From positions 62,001-126,000 of the forward strand of contig NC_011676.1 in assembly GCF_000150955.2 (NCBI RefSeq): a DNA stretch of 64,000 bases, in the 5' to 3' direction. Every line of letters starts with the position of its first letter. The stretch's first letter is position 1. Under the pieces are notes generated by a model. It worked only from the letters and a program-made list of their open reading frames with translations. It did not search any database and was not told the DNA's origin. Shown in pieces: positions 1 to 10,371 of this stretch. Origin of the DNA: Phaeodactylum tricornutum CCAP 1055/1 (lineage: Eukaryota > Bacillariophyta > Bacillariophyceae > Surirellales > Neidiaceae). The position numbers and the translations under genes are program-made.

Positions 1-2271
1 TGTACTACACTTAGCGCATAGGAGTAATTTGTAAGCGAGACACGGCTTATACCCGCCTTGTTGTCAGGTCGAAATCTTTTTTTTTAAATGCGCCCATTCC
101 TCGGTGGCTTCTCAGCGAGATTCTTATTCAAAGAATATGAATTTATGTTTACAGTTAAGCCTACCCTCTATTCCTTGCACTGACCGGTAAAAGTCTCAGG
201 CAGGTTAGGATCAAAGTTTCACATCGTCTGTGAATGGCAAATTCCCCCTAAGAGTACGAGACCCCTTTCGCCAACAATTTCTCCGGATGAAACAACGTCC
301 AAAAATGTGCTAACCATTTTCCCGTCTCTTGATCTTTTTGTGAGTTGTTGTTCGTGGCACCTTGAGGAACTCACGGTCAATCCTAGTCGCCCCAGTAGAC
401 ACAAAAGCCCCGTATGCTCGAATTGGATCTTGCTCGAAACGTGTCAGACACTCTAACGGTAAGCTAGATCTGTCGAGGATCTGTGTATGTATCATTTAGA
501 TTTTTTTGTGCGTGAATGAGAAGTAATTCAAATTGTAGTGGCGGAAGGTCAATATGGGCTTAGGAGGGTATTGTCCATTGGCTGCTTCATGGGTGACTGA
601 CGCATTCTGTCGGCCGAGGCTTAAGCAGGGAGGGCATGGCATGGCATATTGAATTACCTACACCTACGTGTATTTTGCCGAACGTTGTTCGGAACGGCTG
701 CAGTGGACTTGACAGTTAGCTGACGGCACTGTTCCTGAATTTTACAATTCGCAAACGGTCGTTTGTTTGTTGACATTGGTCAGCGAAAGCCAGCTGGATT
801 TGGGTCGTGGGTCGCCATCGACGTCGTCGTCGGCAACACACCCTGAAAAAGTAGAGTCGCTACGCTGTGGAAGAACAACTGGAGAACACTCTTTGCTAAA
901 CGGGACGTGGACCTTACCAGCACTGGGCCCATGGATCCCTCCCCTGAAGACACGGAAGCTAAAACAGTGGGATTGCGAGCAGCAGATCTTGTACTGTATG
1001 TACTTCCTGGAACAAAAGAAAGCGCCATGCACAGACTCGAGGCCAAAATAGCCCTGGTGTAGAAGAGAAAAGACGGTGCTTTTGTGCAAGGTTGCTAATG
1101 TGACGCCTTTGGCACCGCAGGTACTGGAATCCAGTCTCCTACCCCAATTGGTGTGGGCTTCGATACTTTCCGTCTGGGCAGTGGAGCTTCTCCTTCTATT
1201 GCGAGGCTGAAAGGACGACTTTTCCGGTTCGGGCGATGTTACTTCGTTGATCCAACGCAGCTGCTTGGTTGTTGTTGACTGCGGTTATAGTCAATCTCCG
1301 TTGGACAAGGTACCGACACAGTATATGTCTTCCAACAATCGGAAGCGCTTCCCAGGAGAATATTCTGTTTCGAGAAGTCGACTTGTCTGAGGAGGAGAAC
1401 GCCGCTGCCATTTCGTTGGTAGCGGGCAATATAAGACTTTTCCTTTGATTGTAAATGACGACAAAAACGCGCTACACTTAATGTGAGCTTACATTGCCCT
1501 GTTTTTCTATTTGGATATTGCACCGGGAGCTTACACGGGCTGTGGGAATCACCGGTAGGCCTCGAGAGAAGACGCGTGCCTTGTCTTGATTTTTAGTATC
1601 TCATGGGCAAAGCACCCCTATAGGATTTTTGGTGCACAATTTACAGTAAGCCCTACAAGATTATTTAAAGTTAACTGTAAGCTTGGACGAAAATGTCACG
1701 CTCTTATGCTCCTCACAGTCAGTTGGCGAGCTGAACAGCTTTTTAAAAAGAATGGACATTACTGTAAATTATACCTATTTTTACCAGTCCCAAGGAAACA
1801 AAACACGCATTAGTAGCCCTGACATCCCAGCAACATACTGCTGCCTCAAAGGCTCTTAAAGATGAAGAAGTAAGGATTTATGGTCCGTTGGACTGGTGTC
1901 CTACCAGAGATCTTTGTTTTGATAATGGGAAGGGACAGGTATGGAAGGTCGAATTGATTGCGAACATAAGTTGTGTCCGCTGGATTGCCTACTCTAAGTT
2001 ATGGCGCAGTGGGGACGGTCGGCAGACAGAGCACGCCAAAAAAATTGTATCTCCCAAGACTCGATCGCGATTTTTCGATGTTTCAAATGTATCTCGCAGT
2101 CTGCGAGGAAAGGGCAAATCGGTCCGCTCTCGTCACCAAACAACCCGTTCCTCTCTGGCAAATAGAAAGGTGATGCCCACTCCTGGATCGCCTACTATTG
2201 TGTAGCTGATAAAGAAGGAGAATTGTTTGTGGACAGCTGTCTGTTCATCTTGAGCAAGCATTGCAGGCTCG
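1..2271. other. Long stretch with no defensible gene
   Basis: Only short open frames are present, without recognisable domains. The best candidate is on the minus strand: a frame at about 1026-780 starting MALSFVPGS, with a possible GTAAGG donor near 920 and a TTTTTCAG acceptor near 850, but the product would be under 70 residues and unlike anything I know. The stretch carries several copies of an ACTGTAA/TTACAGT-type word (148-159, 1641-1650, 1671-1680, about 1758-1769). It may hold the promoter of the ubiquitin-like gene at 2272 and the 3' or 5' flank of a gene outside the window. Confidence 0.5.
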
Positions 2272-2808
2272 ATGCCGCCCCGTCAGCACCACCGTCAACG
2301 TGTTTCCAATACCCAGAATCTTCCGGCCGTACAGAAGGAGTTGCGCAAGCATGCACAAGAATCCGAAGCGTTGGCACGTACCGTCAAATACGAGCAGCTC
2401 AAGCGCAAGCGAAAACCCGTCGTGGTACGTAAGCAAAATTGCTTGTGAAGATCAGATTGGATTGCATTTCTGGAGAAATATAAATGTCTCCTTGAAACAA
2501 ACAAATGGATAGACCCGAAAACATTTCTCGAAGCAGTTCTCTCACTCATGTCACGTTTGTAAAAATGCAAAATACAACAGGTCCAAGTGCAGATATTGAC
2601 GGGTCGTCGTATCTCGTTAACGATAGATATCGACGATCGTGTGGCGGACGTCAAGGAGAAGATTCGCATCAAGGAAGGAATCGACCCGGATCAGCAATCG
2701 CTGCTTTTCAACGGAGTTATGTGGATGGATGCCGAGACGACGGTGCAGGACAATTTCATTCAAGGTGGCGATACCTTGTATTTGGTGTTACGTAATCGTG
2801 GGGGATAA
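2272..2808 (+). CDS. Ubiquitin-like protein with a basic N-terminal extension and free C-terminal Gly-Gly, two exons
   Basis: Exons 2272-2424 and 2581-2808, joined in phase 0 across a GTACGT...AACAG intron, give 126 residues. An in-frame TGA at 2251 leaves ATG 2272 as the first Met. Residues 1-51 are a charged, basic, helix-like extension (ends KRKRKPVV). Residues 52-126 are one ubiquitin fold: LTGRR..., VKEKIRIKEGI, DPDQQSLLFNG, and the tail VLRNRGG directly before the stop. The hydrophobic patch residues corresponding to ubiquitin Leu8, Ile44 (here Leu) and Val70 are kept. Arg at the position of ubiquitin Arg72 is kept, unlike NEDD8 (Ala72). The counterparts of Lys6, 11, 48 and 63 are lost, while Lys27, 29 and 33 remain. 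A GG end with no tail suggests a conjugatable modifier needing no C-terminal processing; that is inference. SF3A1 and FUBI-type proteins are alternatives, but the context is different. Confidence 0.8.
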
Positions 2809-2958
2809 CATTGAGTCCACTGTTCGAACGAGCCACAACGCTGCAACATGCCACATAGATTATCCATTACGCACGGGCTCTCTCCCTCACGAGGTATTTG
2901 TAAATAGTACTTCACCGGAAGAACACACTCTATTAATTACAAACGTATTTTAGGACGT

Positions 2959-3597
2959 TCAAATGTTTTCTTCTCCGGGCAACAGTTCCAGATCGCCCGA
3001 CCTTAGGTACTCCTCAACGTCGCTGTAAAGTAAATAATGCGTCGACCCCACAGTCAAAACCACGCTAACTCCAGATTCGAGAACAATGGGTCCACCATCA
3101 AACTTGTCCGCGTTTACGACTCGGACTTGTACCCGATCGGAAGGCTGCGGCGGAACAGTTTGACTGCGCAGATCCCACGATACTCCGGTGCTGGCTTGAA
3201 AGCTTTGCACGAGCTTCTCGTAGTCCCGCAAAAACTCAATTTCCGGTGGACACATGTTCTCCTCGGCTGCTTCTTGCGATTGCCAGTAATACAGTTGTTG
3301 GATGCGATCCAATCGCGTTTGGTGGTAAGCCAGCAAACAGCGCTTGTTCCGCTGAATTGCTGCACTCTGTAACAGAATCGAAGGCCGGACGGAGATTGGC
3401 GGTTTTCCGTCCGGTGAAAGTTCCCTTGTGGACTCAACTTGGTCATTCAAAGCCTGCACGTGCAAAGTAAGTTCTTGGAGTGCCGATTGCACGGACTTGT
3501 CGTTGTACGCTGGCAACGATACACCCTCCGTCAACCCGTTCCCCTCGGATCGTTTGAGCTCCATCAACAAGTCGCGTCCGTGCTGACCGTAATTCAT
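2959..3597 (-). CDS. PSF1: GINS complex subunit PSF1
   Basis: The product (212 residues; human PSF1 is 196) is a subunit of the GINS tetramer (SLD5-PSF1-PSF2-PSF3). In known eukaryotes GINS binds MCM2-7 and CDC45 to form the replicative CMG helicase in the nucleus. The N-terminus (MNYGQHGRDLLMELKR) matches the family start. The hallmark RNKRCLLAYHQTRLDRI lies at residues 83-99, followed by the helical segment EIEFLRDYEKLVQSF. The C-terminal B-domain (VQVRVVNADKF to the end) is present, so the protein looks full length. It is a single exon starting at ATG 3597. It is transcribed divergently from the secreted repeat protein at 4181. Confidence 0.93.
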   Translation of the reverse strand: MNYGQHGRDLLMELKRSEGNGLTEGVSLPAYNDKSVQSALQELTLHVQALNDQVESTRELSPDGKPPISVRPSILLQSAAIQRNKRCLLAYHQTRLDRIQQLYYWQSQEAAEENMCPPEIEFLRDYEKLVQSFQASTGVSWDLRSQTVPPQPSDRVQVRVVNADKFDGGPIVLESGVSVVLTVGSTHYLLYSDVEEYLRSGDLELLPGEENI

Positions 3598-4180
3598 GAC
3601 GCCAGATATTGGACGAAAGATTCGTATCTGTGAGGAGGGTGGGCTTTGGGACGAAGCACTTGGTTCTAGAACTGTCGGAGATGGTCCTCAGGAGGATTTT
3701 CTTACCGTTGGGTCCTTTCCCCATGGTGTCGTGCTACCCGCAGCCTCCTGTCGATTTTGGAGGGAAGTGCACGCCAGCCCGGATTGGGCTTCCAGCGCCA
3801 GTTTTGGAATAGGCCAAAAACGTCATTTTGATTTCAGGTACATACATACTTATTCAGGTCACGTAGACTGGCCGAATCCGGAAAACTAGCTATACCAATT
3901 TCACTGACAAGGACAAATATGTAACACAAACCATCAAGCATAAATAGAATTTTATGTATTTTGTTCGTTCAACGGAATGACCTCAGCAACACGTATATAA
4001 TATTCAAAGACAAATGACCATTTTTGTCCACAGGAAGGAGAATCAAAACTCGTGCACACGAGTCCATTTCAACATTCGGCTTTGCTTCATAAAATTAACA
4101 GTCTTGGTAGGCCGAAGTGACATCGCAAACCAGTACTTTTGGCTTGTGAGGACCGGATCGTCCACAGCGCCGCTATTATC
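3598..4180. promoter_or_regulatory. Divergent upstream region of PSF1 and the repeat protein
   Basis: 583 bp between two divergent starts. The open frames on both strands lack codon or domain support and look random. It presumably holds both promoters; I recognise no specific element. Confidence 0.4.
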
Positions 4181-5947
4181 ATGGAAGAATGTAATCGCAG
4201 TTGTCGTCATCCGCGCCCCAGGGGACCAAAAGTACGCGGTTTCGTTCGGTGCCATCAAATTGTCTTGCTCGTCGTTGTCTGCAGCGCGGCACTCGTAAAC
4301 GGACAAGGCGCAACCGACCCGAACTTCGCACTTTGGCAAGATTATAGTGTCAAAAATACTACGAGCCCTTTCGCTTTTCAAGTATTCACCAAACCGCAAG
4401 ATATTACGAATGGTGGGAACACCCCAAATAACCCTAACCCGTCATTGAATGCCACAGAAGAAGCAGGTATATTCGCAACCCGAAATTCCCCAGAGAACAA
4501 TACTGTTGCCAGCATAGGAATGGGAAGGGGAAAGGGTTCGAGTGGTGTAGACTCTACCGATACAAGTGCCAACACAAGCAACTACACAGGCAAGGGAAGT
4601 AGAGGTAAAGGTGGTAAATCGGACTCGAGTAGCAAAAGTTATAGTCTCAGCCCCGCTAGCGAAAAGTCAAGCAGCCATAGAAGTAAAAAAAAACGAAATC
4701 CAGATAGCATGAAGATGAAGAGCTCGAAAAGCAGCAAAGGCATCAACACCAACGTGCCAACCAAAACACCGTCACTCGTTCCAACGGGCTTTCCGACAAC
4801 GTCCGCTTTTCCCACCTTTGCCTTTAGCGAATCTTCGACAATTGCTCCAACTGTACCTCAGCCTACAGCTGTCCCATTCGTGAGCCCTAGTATTGCCCCA
4901 TTCGATGATTCCGAGGCGCCCAGCAGCTCCTCTCAGCAGACACAAGCGCCAACATCTCAAAACGCGTCACCTACAAGTTCTCCGGCACCGACGGTCACCG
5001 ATGAGTCGCCAACGGACGTGCCTTCTGCAGCACCAACTGACCCTGAGGGTTCGCCAACGGACGTGCCCTCCGCGACACCAACTGACCCTGCGGGTTCGCC
5101 AGCTGATGTGCCTTCTATGGAACCGACTGACCCTGAGGGTTCGCCAGCTGATGTGCCTTCTATGGAACCGACTGACCCTGAGGGTTCGCCAACGGATGGG
5201 CCTTCCGCGACACCGACTGACCCTGAGGGTTCGCCAACGGACGTGCCCTCCGCGACACCAACTGACCCTGAAGGTTCGCCAACGGACGTGCCATCTGCGG
5301 CACCGACAGGAGATCCTGCTACTCCAAGCAACCTACCATCTTCCAAAATCTCGGATCAACCCTCGTCCCTTCCCTCTGGAATAACATTGACTCCACCATC
5401 GAGCCCTCCATCTTTGATACTTTCCGGTGAGCCATCATTGTTGCCAACTGTCCTCCTTTCCCTTTTATCCTCAGCTATTCCGACATCTGTACCACCGGGA
5501 TTTCCGTCGAAGGAAACAAGCATCAATCCTACAGTCTCGATTGAGCCCAGTACAGAGCCCAGTAGAGGACCAAGCGTCAAGCCAACTATATCGAGTGCAC
5601 CAACCATTTCGGAACCTCCAAGTTTGTCACCGAGCGTTTCTAGTGCTCCCAGTTCTGTTCCTAGTGTTCAACCAAGCTTGAGACCGTCAAAATTGCCATC
5701 TATCGGTCCGTCTCACCTACCAAGCATCCAACCAAGTCAATCAGAGAACCCGAGTTCCGTTTCTAGCCGCCTACCATCTGATCAAGCATCAACGCAGCCA
5801 ACATCATCATCCTTACCTAGCGTGTTACCTAGTGTCTTGGCACCCTCGAGCTCTCTACCGGCAAACCCGGCGTCGGAGATAACTGGTACAGAACAAGAAA
5901 ACATATTCCTTCGCATGAAGCCTGGAAATGCGTTTCCCGAAGCTTAA
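4181..5947 (+). CDS. Secreted Ser/Thr/Pro-rich, lysine-clustered repeat protein (cell-wall or silica-matrix type)
   Basis: 588 residues from ATG 4181; the longer frame has only a TTG start. Residues about 20-40 form a signal peptide (HQIVLLVVVCSAALVNG). A Gly/Ser/Lys-rich stretch follows (GKGSRGKGGK, then KMKSSKSSKG), then tandem 15-residue units of the form SPTDVPSATPTDPEG, then irregular PS/PT repeats to the end. There is no C-terminal membrane segment, so it should be secreted. The composition matches mucin-like, heavily O-glycosylated wall or adhesion proteins. The KxKxxKxxK spacing recalls silaffin lysine clusters, where modified lysines act in silica formation; that link is inference. 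No catalytic domain is visible. Confidence 0.85.
   Translation: MEECNRSCRHPRPRGPKVRGFVRCHQIVLLVVVCSAALVNGQGATDPNFALWQDYSVKNTTSPFAFQVFTKPQDITNGGNTPNNPNPSLNATEEAGIFATRNSPENNTVASIGMGRGKGSSGVDSTDTSANTSNYTGKGSRGKGGKSDSSSKSYSLSPASEKSSSHRSKKKRNPDSMKMKSSKSSKGINTNVPTKTPSLVPTGFPTTSAFPTFAFSESSTIAPTVPQPTAVPFVSPSIAPFDDSEAPSSSSQQTQAPTSQNASPTSSPAPTVTDESPTDVPSAAPTDPEGSPTDVPSATPTDPAGSPADVPSMEPTDPEGSPADVPSMEPTDPEGSPTDGPSATPTDPEGSPTDVPSATPTDPEGSPTDVPSAAPTGDPATPSNLPSSKISDQPSSLPSGITLTPPSSPPSLILSGEPSLLPTVLLSLLSSAIPTSVPPGFPSKETSINPTVSIEPSTEPSRGPSVKPTISSAPTISEPPSLSPSVSSAPSSVPSVQPSLRPSKLPSIGPSHLPSIQPSQSENPSSVSSRLPSDQASTQPTSSSLPSVLPSVLAPSSSLPANPASEITGTEQENIFLRMKPGNAFPEA
5006..5309 (+). repeat. 45-bp coding tandem repeat, about 6.8 units
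   Basis: Units start at 5006, 5051, 5096, 5141, 5186, 5231 and 5276. Each encodes SP(T/A)D(V/G)PS(A/M)(A/T/E)PTDP(E/A)G. Units 3 and 4 (the ATMEPT-like pair) are nearly identical in DNA. This points to recent in-frame unit duplication, so copy number may vary between strains. Confidence 0.93.
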
Positions 5948-6790
5948 AAAGGTACCGAACGGGCTTCTGCCAAAAAACAACATTGCTTTTTTGAAACACG
6001 TAACATTCATGATGAGTGTAAAATTGTAGTTGTTCACAGTCAACACTGGAGGGAAGCGATAGCGACTGCAAGATATCTAACTGGCTCTTTAGTCGCCGTC
6101 AAGGTACCTACACTTGATGCCACCCTCAGAAAAATTTCTCTGCGTCATTCTCTGGCTACCAGCCAGAAAGAGGAGAGAAATAGAGCACAAAATGTAAACA
6201 TACGAAAATGAGCCTTGAGCCCATTTCATTTGCCGTCGTCCCTCCGGAATACGGCGTTCATTGACATTGAAATGTGGCATCGCTTCTAATTGTAAGATCC
6301 GAAATTGGTCGATTCCCAGACTTACGTGAATTTCTCTGACTGTCAAAGAAAACGAATTATATGGGTCGCTTCAAATTTTTTTCGTCTCAGGTGTTAAACA
6401 GAAAAAGTTTTGTTACGTGACAATTTCTCCTTACCTAGTCTTACTGAGAATGCGTCTCCAAGGAACCGAATTCCTTCTTACGTCTTCGTCTTCTTTACAA
6501 CAACAGTGCGAAGCGTCAAAGTATGTGTCAGCGAACATCGAAGACCAAAGGCAAATACCGTATTCGTTGAAGCGTGCCATTTCCATCGTCCACCAAACGC
6601 ACCAAGCCGAAGCTCACCGAAACGAATCACAAGGGGCGGGAATCGTAAACTATATTCGCACTTCATCGCGTCTGGACGTATTCCATCTGCGTACTGACTT
6701 CTTACGGCATCCGGAACGGTCACAAGAAAGAGTCCACACACGTTGCGAGGACCTTGTAATTTCGAAGTCACGTTGTAGCTCGCATCAAAT
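5948..6790. other. Intergenic region upstream of the bZIP gene
   Basis: 843 bp. A 166-residue open frame starting at 6417 runs into the bZIP gene in another frame. It has no domain and atypical composition, so I read this as non-coding 3' flank plus bZIP promoter. Confidence 0.4.
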
Positions 6791-7612
6791 ATGTTCCCGT
6801 CGTTTTCATCCGCGGTGTATCCGGTGTCATGGACTTGTCTCGCCCAGCATCCTATGCAACAAACATACCCCACTATTCCACAAGAAGTTACTGCGACTGT
6901 ACATCACAATCCGATAGCTCCAGAGAATGGAGGTTTTGGAATTCCTGCGGTCCGAGATCCATTACATCGGGGTTTTCCCTCAGCGTCACCTGCAGCAGCG
7001 GCTCCTGCCGTATTCGTCTATCCATTGTCTCCTCCCAAAGCATCATCATCCCAGGGTGCCCTAGTTGCATTACCAAAACGAAATTATTCCGCAAGAGAGC
7101 GTCAATGCCGACGAGACAGCAATCGCCGTTCGGCACAAGACAAACGTTCACGGCTGAAGTTTTTGCAACATAATTCGGTGCAGCGCATTGATGAACTGAC
7201 CAAGGCCAACAGCAAATTGCGGAAAGAAAATGGCCTCTTGGAAACGCGACTGGTACAAGCGCAACTCATTGACACATTTTTGCAAGGGGCGGCGTCTCGG
7301 GCAGTGCGAGGACTCGATGCGAATTTGGCGTTTTCACAGCTACAAGTGGAACTATTCAAAGTGGACATGGCGCGTGCGCTGCTTTTACAACAGCAAGAGC
7401 TTGCGTCAGAACAGCACAAGGATCCCTCCCTTGTGGGCTCCACATTATTCTGTGAAGAAACGACGACCACCAAGGGACAACAAAGTGTCTCAATACCTGT
7501 CCCTTTTCCTTGCAGCAACTTGGAAGGAAGAGAAACCGATCCGTGTCCTGCTCCTCCAGATATCAGGACCCCCGCAAGCCACCTAGAGATTGCGTCGACC
7601 ATGCCTAACTAG
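6791..7612 (+). CDS. bZIP transcription factor
   Basis: 273 residues, single exon, ATG 6791. The basic region RERQCRRDSNRRSAQDKRSR (about residues 102-121) contains the bZIP signature N-x7-R (NRRSAQDKR), which contacts DNA in this family. It is followed directly by a leucine-zipper heptad run (LKFLQ..., VQRIDEL, SKLRKENGLL, TRLVQAQLI). N-terminal residues 1-95 are Pro/Ala-rich and of low complexity, possibly an activation region. The C-terminus is Gln/Ser/Pro-rich. I see no PAS/LOV domain, so it is not an aureochrome. Target genes cannot be told from the sequence. Confidence 0.88.
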   Translation: MFPSFSSAVYPVSWTCLAQHPMQQTYPTIPQEVTATVHHNPIAPENGGFGIPAVRDPLHRGFPSASPAAAAPAVFVYPLSPPKASSSQGALVALPKRNYSARERQCRRDSNRRSAQDKRSRLKFLQHNSVQRIDELTKANSKLRKENGLLETRLVQAQLIDTFLQGAASRAVRGLDANLAFSQLQVELFKVDMARALLLQQQELASEQHKDPSLVGSTLFCEETTTTKGQQSVSIPVPFPCSNLEGRETDPCPAPPDIRTPASHLEIASTMPN

Positions 7613-7713
7613 AGAGGCACGAAACAAAATCTCTCATTCTACCAGACTCTTTCACCAAGCTAGATAAGAATAAAATTCCCTGTACGAATATCCCCGTGAT
7701 GCAATATGCCTTC

Positions 7714-9653
7714 TTAAATGGGGCGTCCGTCAATTTGGCGGGTGAATCCGTACGCTTCCACCAGACCAATTTGAAAGACGCTGTTGCGGCCAGTACCGTG
7801 CAGGGGTTCGTTCTCGAACCCGACGGCGGGCGAGGATTCTCCCACGGTCAAATCTTCATTGAGTCGTAGGCCGCAAGAGCCATCGGGATTGCCGCCCATG
7901 GAAATATAAGTACGCGTGCCAACCATAAACTGTTCCAAAAGGGCGGTTTCGTTGTTTTCAGAAAAGGTGTCCCCCGCATCGGCGGTCATTGGTATGGGAT
8001 GCCATGTCCAACATTCAGCGTCTGGCGATAAACGGAATAGAAAGCACTCGCCGTCTCCGTAAACACGGGGAGATGCCCGCCAAGCTTGTGAGGCGTACAT
8101 CCCAACGATAGTAGGGGTCCCGTTTGACGCCACGGAACCGTCCAAGACTTCACACAAAACGAAGGTGTGTTTCGACGTTTTCACGTGCGAGTAGAAGCGT
8201 TCAAGCGATCGACCGTGATAGTTGGTGGAGTACAGCAAATCCAGATTGGTCAATCTCATGGCCAGCGGCAGCCAGGTGGCCAGATATGTCCGGGCCTGGG
8301 TGGATTGGGCCAGTACCGGTTTGACCACTTCGCCGCCTTCGAGTATCACATTCCGTTGGACTAGGCCGACCGGTCGCGCGGCTGATTGCGGGTTCTCGTC
8401 GTCCATGCCGCCGTCTTCTATCAGCCGCTGCTCTTCGAGTTTAATGATGCGTCGCAGTACCTGGCGGGAAGGAAATCGCAATTGCTTACGGACGAGCCGT
8501 CCGTGGACACCGTAGGCCTTGCGGACAACAAAGTCAAAATTGAATCTCGGATCGTGTGCCCAAATCTTGAGGTGATCCCAAAACTCTACGTGGTTGCTTA
8601 TCGTGATAAGCTTTTCGGCCGCTTCCATTTTGTAAAGCACCATGAGGGCAACCCCGAATCGGAAGAGTACCTTGTGGCCTTCCAAGGTATACATGTCAAA
8701 GAGTCGTAGTACGAGATGCATGGGTAGAATGCCGATAAACATGTTTTGGAAAATGCACGTGAGATTTTCGGGATCGAGTAGTCCCCGGTCCTCGAGGTAT
8801 TCCGCAGTTTTCTCGTGCAATTTATGGACAATGTCACGAAAGGCCTTGCCAAAGGCCAAATGCTCGCGTCGGGTGGTGGGCATGTACCTCGAGGCGGATT
8901 GCGCCATTTCGCGGACCGTGCAAAAGGCGTAGGATTCCGCCATGTTGGTCAAGCATAAGTGCACCACGGTGGGTAAGAGAGGGGCGTATTCGAGACCGAG
9001 GATTTGTTCCAAGGCAATGAGTACCTTCCTGGCTGCAAGTGTTCCATTGACGGTGGTGTGGTTAATGTACACCGGATTCCGCGGATCTTGTCCGTACGTT
9101 GGTGCGTCCAAGGCCTCCCATACGTTGGGACGCTGGGTTCGGTCATCCGAGGGTGTGCAATTTTCCGACTGCTCGGCCACGATACGGGAGAGGAGAGTTT
9201 CGTACGCGTAATCCAAAGCCCGGGCTTTGGCCAAGGTACGGTATTCGTACCAGTAAGAGGGTTCTTGATGGGGATGTACGGCTTGCACCACGTTGGAGAG
9301 CCAAACGGCACAGCGGAGGACGGGTGGCACACCTCGTCGGACCAGCTATAGTTCGAGTAGTGCAAAAGCAATCACCAAAAGAATAAGGTTGTTTGTGTGT
9401 GTGTGAGAAACCGAGGCCTAGAGACGTAAATCGCATCGGTAGGTTGGTTACCTTGGGAATATGTGGAGATACGTACCCCTTTGAGTAAATTGATTGTTTC
9501 GGGTTGTCCTCTTGGTCCCTCTAGCAGCGGTGGTTTGTCATTCCAACCCGTGGGCACCCGTGCGTCAATTTCCACACCCCGCAGCGTATCTGTACTCTGT
9601 ATAAACATGTATTGGAGACCAACCCGGGGATCGTCCCTTTCCTTGGCGGACAT
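7714..9653 (-). CDS. TBC-TLDc domain protein (TBC1D24-like), two exons
   Basis: Exon 1 is 9653-9477 (59 codons, MSAKERDDPR...LLKG) and exon 2 is 9345-7714; the GTACGT...TATAG intron is 131 nt, phase 0. The join gives LLKG-LVRRGVPPVLR, a proper TBC entry motif, in a protein of about 602 residues. The TBC domain fills about residues 55-330 and resembles a Rab-GAP fold. Where active TBC domains carry the arginine (IxxDxxR) and glutamine (YxQ) fingers, this protein has NHTTVNGT and no YxQ that I can see. The C-terminal TLDc domain (about 385-600) contains RSLERFYSHV and GDGECFLFRL. The architecture matches TBC1D24/Skywalker, which acts in membrane trafficking and oxidative-stress resistance in animals. 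Confidence 0.87.
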
Positions 9654-10371
9654 GGTGAACGAGGGTCAGGGGAAGGCGGCACAAACTCCCCGTCAATTGC
9701 CGCGATCGTTTTCTGTTCGTTTTTCTAGACCTTGCGGTGTAGAACGTTACTTTTGGTTATCACTCTGTCGACTCTGTGGAATCGAGAGATTCGGCAGTGT
9801 AGATGGACAATGGGAACCGACACAGTGATGCGGCTCTGGGGCCCTTTTGTGCGGAACGGTTCGGTTGCTTTCCTCTTCATGGTCGTTTTGGGTTGTCAAT
9901 CCCGTAGGCATTGTGATTCGTGACGAGGCGTCCCACGAATCAGATTTTGGTCGTTCACTGGTCAATAGTACACTCACCCGTTTTTCAAAAGTTATTTACC
10001 GTTGGAAGATACGGGAGATTTTACAACACATCAAAATAATGCAAAATGGACGGAACGCTGCCCATTCGGAATGACGGACGGCGAGAACCAATCGAACGAC
10101 GGTCTACTAGGTCGGCTCCAACTGTCAAAGATCTTGCTTGCCCTGCTGCTCCTCTTTGAAAACGAGGAATCCGTTACGCAGTACCCAAATCTATCACTGT
10201 CAACAATCCACTCCCGCGTACGCATTCATTTTTGCTAAACACGCACGGCAACGTGGCTCCCAGCGATGAAACTGTGAAGACGCATCATCACGAAATCCGT
10301 TGACGTCTTCCTACACCGATATGGCGGTAATACTGGTTCTACTAGAGTGTCTGCTTACGCAGGAAAAAGTT
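9654..10371. other. Intergenic region
   Basis: 718 bp between the 5' end of the TBC-TLDc gene and the 3' end of the secreted Cys protein. Short frames only; nothing recognised. Confidence 0.4.

Noticed and set aside
780-1046. Minus-strand frame with possible GTAAGG donor and TTTTTCAG acceptor
   Set aside because: Very short product, no domain, start without ATG; kept only as a note in the first region.
6417-6917. 166-residue frame overlapping the start of the bZIP gene
   Set aside because: Different frame from the bZIP domain, no homology features, composition of a shadow frame.
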